Below are positions 32,790 through 39,869 of a stretch of 40,645 bases of DNA, in pieces. Below the pieces are notes generated by a model, which was given only the letters and a program-made list of their open reading frames with translations, made no database searches and was not told the DNA's origin. Source of the stretch: Clostridiales bacterium Firm_09 (GTDB taxonomy: Bacteria; Bacillota; Clostridia; Christensenellales; DTU072). Each line of letters opens with the position of its first letter. The first letter of the stretch is position 1. The translations under genes and the position numbers were made by a program. Location of the stretch: contig LVAO01000008.1 in NCBI GenBank assembly GCA_001604065.1, positions 1 through 40,645 on the forward strand. Reading direction: 5' to 3'.

Positions 32790-33209
32790 ATGAATAGAAA
32801 AGATTTATTACGTGAAGCAAACAAAGCAGCCATGACTTGCCTCGAAAGCCTTCGGGCGATCTCCTATGTCAACAGGGACAGCCAGTTTTCCACTGTTCTT
32901 CTTGAACAAGAGAAACTGTACAGCGACTATGCGGCAAAAATCCGTCGCATTGCGGATCAGGAAGGCGTCGAGCTGGAGGATGAAGGATTCCTGCCCAAAA
33001 TGATGCTTTGGGGCATGACCAAAATGAAAACGCTGGGCAACAAAAGTCCTTCCAAGCTTTCGGAAATGCTGACTCAGGGCATCGATATGGGCATAATCAG
33101 CATCGACAAGATCAACAATGAGATGGAAGAAGGCACCGACCGATCGCTGGCGGACGAATTGAAGAACTATTACAATGCCACAAAAGAGGCCGTAAGAAGT
33201 TATCTGTGA
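32790..33209 (+). CDS. Small helical protein of unknown function
   Basis: This 139-residue protein is predicted to be nearly all helix (LLREANKAAMTCLESLRAISYV, FSTVLLEQEKLYSDYAAKIRRIADQEGVELEDE, SLADELKNYYNATKEAV). It has a ferritin-like or four-helix look but no clear metal motif. No membrane segment. No family recognised with confidence. It is divergent from the eut operon, 179 bases away, with no strong ribosome site before ATG 32790. A strong terminator follows. Confidence 0.7.
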   Translation: MNRKDLLREANKAAMTCLESLRAISYVNRDSQFSTVLLEQEKLYSDYAAKIRRIADQEGVELEDEGFLPKMMLWGMTKMKTLGNKSPSKLSEMLTQGIDMGIISIDKINNEMEEGTDRSLADELKNYYNATKEAVRSYL

Positions 33210-33232
33210 CTTTTTTCGGCCCGGGCAAAACG

Positions 33233-33255
33233 CTCCCTTCCGGAAGGGAGTTTTT
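33233..33255. terminator. Bidirectional terminator
   Basis: The perfect palindrome CTCCCTTCCGGAAGGGAG (33233-33250) has TTTTT after it on the plus strand and CGTTTT on the minus strand. It serves the helical protein gene and the convergent uxaBA operon. Confidence 0.9.
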
Positions 33256-33275
33256 GCATGCTCGCAGAAGAATGC

Positions 33276-34784
33276 CTACAATGTGACTCCTGTTTTGAAA
33301 ATGGCAAAATCATAGCATCCGGCTTCTTCCGCTTTCGTCCGCATGCCCGAAGCGGCCGCAATCATCAGATCCTCGAGATTGCTTTCATAACGTTCCGTAT
33401 GTTCCGACAGCAGCACGCCGGCATCAAAATCAATCCATTTTTTCTTTGCAACGGCAAGGGAAGAAGCGGAAGCAATTTTTATTACGGGAACCGGCGCGCC
33501 CAGCGGTGTGCCGCGGCCGGTGGAGAACAATATGATATTCGCTCCTGCCGCCGCGAGCGCAGAGACCGCAACGATATCGTTGCCCGGTCCATACAGAAGA
33601 GAAAGACCCCGCGCTTCTGCGCGGCCGCCATACGGAAGGACGGCACAGACTTCTGCCTGCCCGCTTTTTTGCGTGCATCCCAATGCCTTTTCTTCAAGCG
33701 TCGTAATGCCGCCCTCACGGTTGCCCGGCGAAGGGTTTTCGTCTATGGAAACACCGTTGCTCAGAAAATAGTCTTTGAAGCGATTTATCATATGGATTGT
33801 TTGCCGGTATACCTGCGGATCTTTTGCGCGGCACAGCAGACTGTGCTCCGCTCCGAACATCTCGGGCACTTCTGTCATGATGATTTTTGCGCCGTATCCC
33901 TCCAGCCTGTCGGTCATGCGTCCGATGAGAGGATTTGCGGTTATGCCGGAGAATCCGTCGCTGCCGCCGCATTTGACGCCCACCGTCAAACAGGAAAGCG
34001 GACAAGGTTCTCTTTTGTCCTCAGAAAGTTTGTCAAGAAGAAAACGAATGGCTTTCTTTCCTTCTTCTATTTCATCTTCTACATCCTGCGCGTTCAGATA
34101 CAAAACCCTGTCCGGAACGGTTTCTCCAACAACCTTCCGGAAGACGCCAATATGATTGTTTTCGCATCCGAGCCCCAGTACGAGCGCTCCGCCGCAGTTC
34201 GGATTATGGATGAGCCCCGCAAGAATGGACTGCGTATGGACAAAATCCTCCCCGGTCTGGGAACACCCGTATGGATGAGCCAGTGTGACAACGCCATCCG
34301 CCCGGTTATTCAATACGCTGCGCCCGTATGCCTCCAGCGCACGCGCCGCACCATTGATACATCCGACCGTGGGAACAATATACAACATGTTTCGGGTGCC
34401 GACGCTGCCGTTATCTCTTTTGTAACCAAAAAAAACAGATTTTTTTGCATTCTGTTGCCGGTGTTGCCGGGCGGATACCGAATTCTGATTTTGTTGCCGG
34501 GCGGATACCGAATTTTCGTAAGGCAGATAATCGTTTTTCTTTAACAGCGACATCAGATTATGCGTATGTATCCGCTCTCCGGGCAAAATATTCCGGGTCG
34601 CCCTACCGATCGGGGCACCGTATTTGATAACCTCTTCTCCTTCTCCGATAAAAACCAACGCGAATTTATGCCCGCGCGGAATGTCCTCCGCAAGTTCTAT
34701 GCCCGCCATCGTCTGACCCTTCTTCAGGTCCCGCAACGCAACGGCGACAGAATCCTTCTTATGGATGATCAGATAGCTTTCCAT
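33276..34784 (-). CDS. uxaA: Altronate dehydratase UxaA
   Basis: This 502-residue enzyme dehydrates altronate to 2-keto-3-deoxygluconate in galacturonate breakdown. An N-terminal SAF-like domain (1-95) carries GIELAEDIPRGHKFAL. A linker holds two copies of a ten-residue repeat (NSVSARQQNQ / NSVSARQHRQ). The dehydratase body contains GYKRDNGSVGTRN, HPYGCSQTGED, GLGCENN, VKCGGSDGFSGITANP and ALGCTQKSG. ATG 34784 follows GGAGG and overlaps the end of uxaB by 16 bases, so the pair is coupled. The longer frame to 34886 lies inside uxaB and is rejected. Confidence 0.92.
   Translation of the reverse strand: MESYLIIHKKDSVAVALRDLKKGQTMAGIELAEDIPRGHKFALVFIGEGEEVIKYGAPIGRATRNILPGERIHTHNLMSLLKKNDYLPYENSVSARQQNQNSVSARQHRQQNAKKSVFFGYKRDNGSVGTRNMLYIVPTVGCINGAARALEAYGRSVLNNRADGVVTLAHPYGCSQTGEDFVHTQSILAGLIHNPNCGGALVLGLGCENNHIGVFRKVVGETVPDRVLYLNAQDVEDEIEEGKKAIRFLLDKLSEDKREPCPLSCLTVGVKCGGSDGFSGITANPLIGRMTDRLEGYGAKIIMTEVPEMFGAEHSLLCRAKDPQVYRQTIHMINRFKDYFLSNGVSIDENPSPGNREGGITTLEEKALGCTQKSGQAEVCAVLPYGGRAEARGLSLLYGPGNDIVAVSALAAAGANIILFSTGRGTPLGAPVPVIKIASASSLAVAKKKWIDFDAGVLLSEHTERYESNLEDLMIAAASGMRTKAEEAGCYDFAIFKTGVTL
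34463..34514. repeat. Tandem 30-base direct repeat in uxaA
   Basis: GTTGCCGGGCGGATACCG followed by AATT occurs at 34463-34484 and again at 34493-34514, a period of exactly 30 bases. It adds ten codons to the flexible linker of UxaA without breaking the frame. A partial GTTGCCG sits just before the first copy, so the tract may be prone to copy-number change. Confidence 0.8.
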
Positions 34785-36142
34785 ACCGCCTCCAATGCGG
34801 CAGCCATGCCCCGCTCTTCTATCATATCGACATATTTTTTGACAAGCGGGACAAATCCGCAAAGGTCTGTCAGGTTTTCTCCCCACCAGGAAACATCCGA
34901 AAGAATATCGTCGATATGGTCTCTGAGATTGCCGGTCCTTTCGAAAAATGTGCGGATTTGCGGCGCATCCATGATCGTCGCGGGATCGGATTGATAGAGA
35001 ACAAGCAGGGCGGCAAGTGAAAACGTCAAGCCTTCGGGCACTTTGCCGAATCGGTTCCTATAATCCCTGATGCTTGGCAAGACCCGCGTTTTCCATTTGG
35101 CCACGCTGTTCAAGGCAATCGCACGGAAGGCGTGCTCAATATACGGATTGGAAAATCTGTCAAATATCTGCGCAAGATATGCCTCCTTCTCCTCTTGCGG
35201 CAAATCAAGCGACGGCAAGATTTCTTTCTTTGCGCATTGCTCCCAGAAGCCGCGCAGGGCGGGCGTACGCACCGCTTGTCCCACGGTACGGATACCGCTC
35301 AACAAAGCGATGGGCACGCCGATGGTATGAAGCCCATTGAGAACACGTACCTTCCTTTCCCGGTACGGGCGGAGCGAAGGCGAAATAATCACTTCAGGAT
35401 CGTCCAGCCATGCATGCCGCTCCGCAAGAGTTTTTTCTCCTTCAATGACCCATAAAAAGTACGGCTCCCCTACCGTAATCAACTGATCTCTCCATCCTGC
35501 AAGCGCATAGTACTCTTCTGGATTTTCCTTCGGAAAGCCGGTAACGATCCTATCCACCAACGTATTGTAAAAATGGTTGCCTTTGTCTATAAAATGGATG
35601 AATCCGTCTCCTAAATTCCATTTTCTGGCATACCAAAGTATGCATTCTTTTAATTTTGCTCCGTTATTTTCTATCAGCTCGCAGGGCAGAAAATCCAGAC
35701 CGGAATCTTCTCCCAATATGCTGTACCGGTCAAAAAGCATTCTTGCCGCCTTGGCGGGGAAGGTCCCTTCCATACCTTCGAAGGTATCTGCAAAATCGCA
35801 GACAATACCTGCTTCGGTCGTATTGGAAACGACAATCTTCAGTTCTTTCGAGAGATACAGCGAACGGTAGCGCTCGGTGTTCACAGATGGGTTGACAGTG
35901 TCCGCGACTACGTCGACAGGCAGAACTTCTTCAACCGTCCCGCCGTTTTTTATCCCGCGGATGATTGCCGTATACCGGTTTTTCTGACGCAGAAAGAGCG
36001 GCACCAACTCGCCGGACCGGGGTGACACCAGTGCGACAGAGCCCGAAAATTCGCCTCGGTTTTTCGCTTTCTGAAGTTTGTATTCAACAAAACATCGGAG
36101 AAAATTGCCCTCTCCGTATTGAAGAATTTCGATTTTTCCCAT
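34769..36142 (-). CDS. uxaB: Tagaturonate reductase UxaB
   Basis: This 457-residue NAD-dependent enzyme of the mannitol dehydrogenase family reduces tagaturonate to altronate, the step before UxaA. The Rossmann entry is EILQYGEGNFLRCF; further marks are SNTTEAGI, LPCELIENNG, NTLVDRIVTGFP and KVRVLNGLHT (the catalytic K-x-x-x-N-x-x-H pattern). ATG 36142 is chosen because a TATAAT ends six bases before it. Earlier in-frame starts, including ATG 36148, lie at or upstream of the predicted transcription start. No ribosome site is present, so the mRNA is probably leaderless. uxaC and the lower pathway are not in the window. Confidence 0.9.
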   Translation of the reverse strand: MGKIEILQYGEGNFLRCFVEYKLQKAKNRGEFSGSVALVSPRSGELVPLFLRQKNRYTAIIRGIKNGGTVEEVLPVDVVADTVNPSVNTERYRSLYLSKELKIVVSNTTEAGIVCDFADTFEGMEGTFPAKAARMLFDRYSILGEDSGLDFLPCELIENNGAKLKECILWYARKWNLGDGFIHFIDKGNHFYNTLVDRIVTGFPKENPEEYYALAGWRDQLITVGEPYFLWVIEGEKTLAERHAWLDDPEVIISPSLRPYRERKVRVLNGLHTIGVPIALLSGIRTVGQAVRTPALRGFWEQCAKKEILPSLDLPQEEKEAYLAQIFDRFSNPYIEHAFRAIALNSVAKWKTRVLPSIRDYRNRFGKVPEGLTFSLAALLVLYQSDPATIMDAPQIRTFFERTGNLRDHIDDILSDVSWWGENLTDLCGFVPLVKKYVDMIEERGMAAALEAVWKAI

Positions 36143-36148
36143 GAACAT

Positions 36149-36177
36149 ATTATAGCCTGTTTTCCATAAGGTTTCAA
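36149..36177 (-). promoter_or_regulatory. Promoter of uxaBA, abutting the start codon
   Basis: TTGAAA-17-TATAAT, then six bases, then ATG 36142 on the minus strand. The predicted +1 is the A of the ATG. Confidence 0.65.
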
Positions 36178-36194
36178 TGATTTTGATTTTGGCA

Positions 36195-36223
36195 TTGCCT
36201 CGGACAAAAAGAAATGGTATACT
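36195..36223 (+). promoter_or_regulatory. Promoter of the HAD phosphatase gene, abutting the start codon
   Basis: TTGCCT-17-TATACT, then six bases (TCCGGC), then ATG 36230. The arrangement mirrors the divergent uxaB promoter 40 bases away. Confidence 0.65.
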
Positions 36224-36229
36224 TCCGGC

Positions 36230-36895
36230 ATGGAAAACATTCTTCCGTTCAAAAAATATCATACCCTGCTTTTTGATCTTGACGGAACGCTGACCAACCC
36301 GAAAGAGGGCATTACAAAATCGGCCGCCTATGCGCTTTCGCATTTCGGAATCAATGCAAATCCTGATGAACTCATAAAAGTGATCGGCCCGCCGCTTCTG
36401 TATTCCTTCAAAACCTTCTTCGGCTTATCCGATGCGGAGGCGCAGCTTGCAAGAGAAAAATACCGCGAACGCTTTTCCGCCGTCGGCATTCTTGAAAATC
36501 TTCCGTATGAAGGCATGGATACCCTTCTCAAGGATCTCGCTGCGGCAGGTTATAATATGCTGGTCGCAACATCAAAACCGACTGTATTTGCGATGCGTAT
36601 TATAGAAAATTTCGGTTATTCCGGATTTTTTTCTGCCATAATCGGCGCAGAATTGAACGGCGCGCGGTCGGAGAAGGATGCAATCATTGAAGAAGCATTG
36701 GAGTCGCAAGGGATAAAGGACCGAGCCGGATGCCTGATGATCGGCGACAGAGAATACGACGTATACGGAGCACAAAAAAACGGCATCGATTGCGCGGGCG
36801 TACTGTATGGCTTCGGCACACGGGAAGAGCTGCAAAACGCCGGAGCGACTTATTTTATAGAAAACGTGGAGGGTCTGAGAAGGCTTCTGTTGTAA
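36230..36895 (+). CDS. HAD-superfamily phosphatase (phosphoglycolate phosphatase-like)
   Basis: This 221-residue cytosolic phosphatase has motif I LLFDLDGTLTNPKEG, motif II VATSKP, a Lys in RSEKDAI and motif IV MIGDREYDVYGAQKNGI. The helical cap of about 70 residues follows motif I (subclass C1), as in Gph/PpaX-type enzymes. The substrate is unknown. No Shine-Dalgarno precedes ATG 36230, and the promoter ends six bases upstream, so leaderless translation is likely. Confidence 0.88.
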   Translation: MENILPFKKYHTLLFDLDGTLTNPKEGITKSAAYALSHFGINANPDELIKVIGPPLLYSFKTFFGLSDAEAQLAREKYRERFSAVGILENLPYEGMDTLLKDLAAAGYNMLVATSKPTVFAMRIIENFGYSGFFSAIIGAELNGARSEKDAIIEEALESQGIKDRAGCLMIGDREYDVYGAQKNGIDCAGVLYGFGTREELQNAGATYFIENVEGLRRLLL

Positions 36896-36916
36896 AAGTT
36901 CAAGCGCCGTCGGTTT

Positions 36917-37774
36917 TTATTCTGAAGTGTTTTTCCTCAGATTCCTGCCAATCAGGTACCGGTTGAGCGACTGCGGAAAGTCCGTCTGAATGATGTCAAA
37001 GCCCATGTCGACAAGCTTTCCCCATCCTTTGTCCGGATGGTCGGTAAGGGAAATTGTGTCATCCAGGCCTCCGGAGAGGTTGCCGTCGCCGCTGATGTCA
37101 ATGGCGTTGCCCCAAAGAAGACATCCTTCGGCTTTGAGCGATTTCATAAGTTTGGGATCAACTAGATTGCTGTCAGGATTCCCAAACACAAATTCATATG
37201 CGACAATGTTCAGATTGTATTTTTTTGCCCGATCAATATGCCCGATTTCTTTGAGGATAGGCATATACATGAACGGGGTGCCGTCCAGCGTACGCAGCCT
37301 TTTGTCGGAAGGGATGCATTTGAAGAGGACCTGATCTTCCATTTTGTGGCGTAAAACCGCCTCCATGACCAAATCCCAATGGTTCCAGCAGCGATCGACA
37401 TTGATGATGCACTTATCCTTGAAGGCTTCCAGAAAATCATCAAAAAGGTTCACGCCCTGCCTGAGCGGATGCCTGCACTGGTTCTGGTAGCGTGCATGCT
37501 TCAGCATCCACCAGGGGACCAGCGGAGTATACAGTCTGAAATGTCGGAACAGTCTGGGTTCCATCCCGTCATGGATGCATACAAGCTTATTGTCCAGCGT
37601 ATGCGGAACATCCACTTCTATAATGTCCGTGCCCATTGCAAGTGCCGCCTTGAATGCCGGGATCGTATTTTCTACAATACTTCCTCCGTGAACTCCCCGA
37701 TGCGTGGCAATCAGAATTCCTTTTTCTCGGGCAAGGGCAAAGAGCCGTTCTCCGATCCGCAGATTTTCTTTCAT
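36917..37774 (-). CDS. Glycerophosphodiester phosphodiesterase family protein
   Basis: This 285-residue protein has the GDPD TIM-barrel pattern: ATHRGVHGG (His-Arg), ENTIPAFKAALAMGTDIIEVDVPHT (Glu and Asp metal ligands) and LVCIHDGMEPRLF (second His). The C-terminus ends with MGFDIIQTDFPQSLNRYL, the usual final strand. No signal peptide, so it is cytosolic. GDPD enzymes release glycerol-3-phosphate and an alcohol from glycerophosphodiesters. If the alcohol is ethanolamine this could feed the eut pathway (inference, not shown by context). GGAGGAG precedes the ATG. Confidence 0.88.
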   Translation of the reverse strand: MKENLRIGERLFALAREKGILIATHRGVHGGSIVENTIPAFKAALAMGTDIIEVDVPHTLDNKLVCIHDGMEPRLFRHFRLYTPLVPWWMLKHARYQNQCRHPLRQGVNLFDDFLEAFKDKCIINVDRCWNHWDLVMEAVLRHKMEDQVLFKCIPSDKRLRTLDGTPFMYMPILKEIGHIDRAKKYNLNIVAYEFVFGNPDSNLVDPKLMKSLKAEGCLLWGNAIDISGDGNLSGGLDDTISLTDHPDKGWGKLVDMGFDIIQTDFPQSLNRYLIGRNLRKNTSE

Positions 37775-37847
37775 TTACTCCTCCGCAAAAAAACTTCTTG
37801 TATACATGCCGGATGAGTTCCCAATGGAATTCCGACATACCATCCGT

Positions 37848-37876
37848 ATGATAATGTACGCACAAGGGTTTGTCAA
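37848..37876 (-). promoter_or_regulatory. Promoter of the glycerophosphodiesterase gene
   Basis: TTGACA-17-TATCAT on the minus strand, about 73 bases before the ATG. Confidence 0.65.
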
Positions 37877-37949
37877 CCCCGCAATCCGCAGGATTTTACT
37901 CTGTTCCGCGCGCCGGATGCAAATACTTTTTGTAATCACTTCATTTAAG

Positions 37950-37978
37950 TTGACACCGAAGGCTGTTTCGTTTATAAT
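37950..37978 (+). promoter_or_regulatory. Consensus promoter of the rpmH operon
   Basis: TTGACA-17-TATAAT, a perfect sigma-A consensus, about 55 bases before the rpmH start. Confidence 0.85.
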
Positions 37979-38033
37979 TTTATAGCTTATTGAGCAATAT
38001 TATATTGAATATACATACAGGAGTAATCGATTT

Positions 38034-38174
38034 ATGGCCATGCTGAGAACGTACCAACCCAAAAAGAGACACAGAAGCAAAGTCCACGGCTTCCGTCAAA
38101 GAATGTCCTCGTCCACCGGTAGGAGAGTGCTTCACCGCAGAAGAAACAAAGGCAGAGCCAAGCTGAGCGCCTAA
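38034..38174 (+). CDS. rpmH: Ribosomal protein bL34
   Basis: This 46-residue, very basic protein reads [20 protein letters not shown] and continues with the typical [22 protein letters not shown] ending. It is a component of the large ribosomal subunit. AGGAG lies nine bases before ATG 38034; an ATG two codons later would give the more usual MLRTYQPK start. The stop codon overlaps the rnpA ATG (TAATG). Confidence 0.97.
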   Translation: MAMLRTYQPKKRHRSKVHGFRQRMSSSTGRRVLHRRRNKGRAKLSA

Positions 38175-38506
38175 TGAAACGCGCCCTCCGGCTGACCAAC
38201 AATGCCAGCTTCAATTACATTTACCGGCACGGGAACTGTCTCAATTCACCCATTCTCGCGTTGATTTTTGTAAAAGCCACTTGCGTCAGAGTGGGAGTGA
38301 GTGTCGGCAAAAAGGTGGGCAACAGCGTTACAAGAAACAAAGCCAAGCGGCGCATCCGCGAAGCGGCCAATGCACTTCTGCCTCGACTGAACGGCTGCTA
38401 CAATTATGTGATTGTCGCCCGTGAAGGGATTGCAAACGCAGATTATCACCAAATTCTGGAAACACTTGCCGGACTTCTCAAAAAAGCCGGCCATCTCAAA
38501 GCATGA
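38174..38506 (+). CDS. rnpA: Ribonuclease P protein component
   Basis: This 110-residue basic protein assists the RNase P RNA in tRNA 5' maturation. The RNR signature is VSVGKKVGNSVTRNKAKRRIRE. The N-terminal aromatic helix (RLTNNASFNYIYRHG) that contacts pre-tRNA is present. Position directly after rpmH is the standard order. Confidence 0.96.
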   Translation: MKRALRLTNNASFNYIYRHGNCLNSPILALIFVKATCVRVGVSVGKKVGNSVTRNKAKRRIREAANALLPRLNGCYNYVIVAREGIANADYHQILETLAGLLKKAGHLKA

Positions 38507-38745
38507 AGCGGATACTGAGGGCGTTGATTTTATTTTATAAAAGATTTTTTTCGCCGCTCATGGGACGCGGCTGCATCTATACGCCGACATGCTCGATGTA
38601 CACTCTGGATGCCATCGAAAAATATGGCGCCCTTGCCGGAAGCTTTCTAGGCGCTGCGCGGATTCTCCGATGCAACCCCTTCGCGCGCGGCGGTTTTGAC
38701 CCGGTAAAAGAAAATCTGAGAGGAAATGCAAAATGGACTTTATGA
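38503..38745 (+). CDS. yidD: Membrane protein insertion efficiency factor YidD
   Basis: This 80-residue protein has the YidD signature: LILFYKRFFSPLMGRGCIYTPTCSMYTLDAIEKYGALAGSFLGAARILRCNPFARGGFDPV, with three conserved Cys. It sits at the inner face of the membrane and aids YidC. It overlaps rnpA by four bases and yidC by 13. Confidence 0.96.
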   Translation: MKRILRALILFYKRFFSPLMGRGCIYTPTCSMYTLDAIEKYGALAGSFLGAARILRCNPFARGGFDPVKENLRGNAKWTL

Positions 38746-39797
38746 TCCTCGCGACAGAATTGAACTGGATAGGCAAGCTCATATATAACGGGCTTTATAC
38801 TTGGGTGCAGTCCTGGGGCAACGACTATTCTTTGATCGGAGCCTTCGGCATCACGGTCATCCTGTTCACGATCTTTCTCAAGATCGCCATGTCTCCTTTT
38901 GACATATGGCAAAAAACGCTTGCCAACAAAAATGCCAAAAAAATGAAAATCATGAAGCCGGAGCTGGACAAGGTGGCCAAACAATGCGGTCAGAACCGCG
39001 AGCTGCTGATGCAAAAACAGCGTGAAGTTTACAAAAAATATAAATACAGCGCCTTTTCTGCCTGTCTTCCTTCTCTTATCACTCTTGTCATTTTCTTTGT
39101 TGTCTTAAACGGATTCAACAGTGCCGTAAGACATTACAATTCCGCCGTATTTGATGAGCTTTCACAGACATATTATTCTGTCTATGATGCCGCCATCTCA
39201 GAAAATCCCGAGATGACGGATACCCAGAAAGTGGCGTATGCGACAGAGAAAGCAGAAGAAGCCGTGCTGGAAGCCTACCATCCCGAACGTTTTTTGCTGA
39301 CAAAGAACATCTTTATGCCCGACACCTGGAAGAGTCCCATTCCCGATGTCAGTGTATACAGCGGCACCGGGATGGGAAAACTGGGTATTACGGACGTCGA
39401 CCGCAACCAGTATACCAAAATCATGGCGCCTATTATTAAAAAGTATAATGTAAACGACGCGGGAAAGAAAGTGTGGAACGGTTATCTGATTCTTCCTGTC
39501 ATTGCATTCATCCTCAGCATTCTTTCCACCAAACTGATCAAACCGCCGGAGCAGCCGCAAATGGCCGGTCAGACCGAAGAACAGCTTAAAGCGCAGCAGA
39601 GCCAAGCAAAAATGATGACCTACATGATGCCGCTGATGATGGGTATCTTCGCATTATTTTACAGCGCCGCGTTCACGTTGTATATGGTTGTAAGCAATAT
39701 CGTTACCACGCTGTTCAATTTGACTTTCAATATTGTCACAAAACAGATCGACGCACGGCGCTATGATGCAGAGCTCGCCCGTACAATCAAAAAATAA
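38733..39797 (+). CDS. yidC: Membrane protein insertase YidC
   Basis: This 354-residue protein has the five-helix core of YidC/Oxa1/SpoIIIJ. The first helix pair is followed by the charged cytosolic hairpin (QKTLANKNAKKMKIMKPELDKVAKQ), then SACLPSLITLVIFFVVLNG, a long insert of about 100 residues before KVWNGYLILPVIAFILSI, and the final helices near MMPLMMGIFALFYSAAFTLYMVVSNI. The lipoprotein signal of SpoIIIJ is not evident. The extracytoplasmic insert rich in Glu/Tyr (about 133-245) is longer than in Bacillus. It inserts proteins into the cytoplasmic membrane. Confidence 0.94.
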   Translation: MDFMILATELNWIGKLIYNGLYTWVQSWGNDYSLIGAFGITVILFTIFLKIAMSPFDIWQKTLANKNAKKMKIMKPELDKVAKQCGQNRELLMQKQREVYKKYKYSAFSACLPSLITLVIFFVVLNGFNSAVRHYNSAVFDELSQTYYSVYDAAISENPEMTDTQKVAYATEKAEEAVLEAYHPERFLLTKNIFMPDTWKSPIPDVSVYSGTGMGKLGITDVDRNQYTKIMAPIIKKYNVNDAGKKVWNGYLILPVIAFILSILSTKLIKPPEQPQMAGQTEEQLKAQQSQAKMMTYMMPLMMGIFALFYSAAFTLYMVVSNIVTTLFNLTFNIVTKQIDARRYDAELARTIKK

Positions 39798-39869
39798 TCC
39801 AGCTTATGGACGGCTTATTATCCGCAGCATTTCTGATTTACGCAAATAACCTTAAGGAAGTAAATAGTT

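Noticed and set aside
33258-34544. Plus-strand ORF of 428 codons
   Set aside because: Antisense to uxaA, which has full family motifs.
37775-38033. Replication origin next to rpmH
   Set aside because: No DnaA boxes of the TTATNCACA type on either strand, and no dnaA gene beside it.
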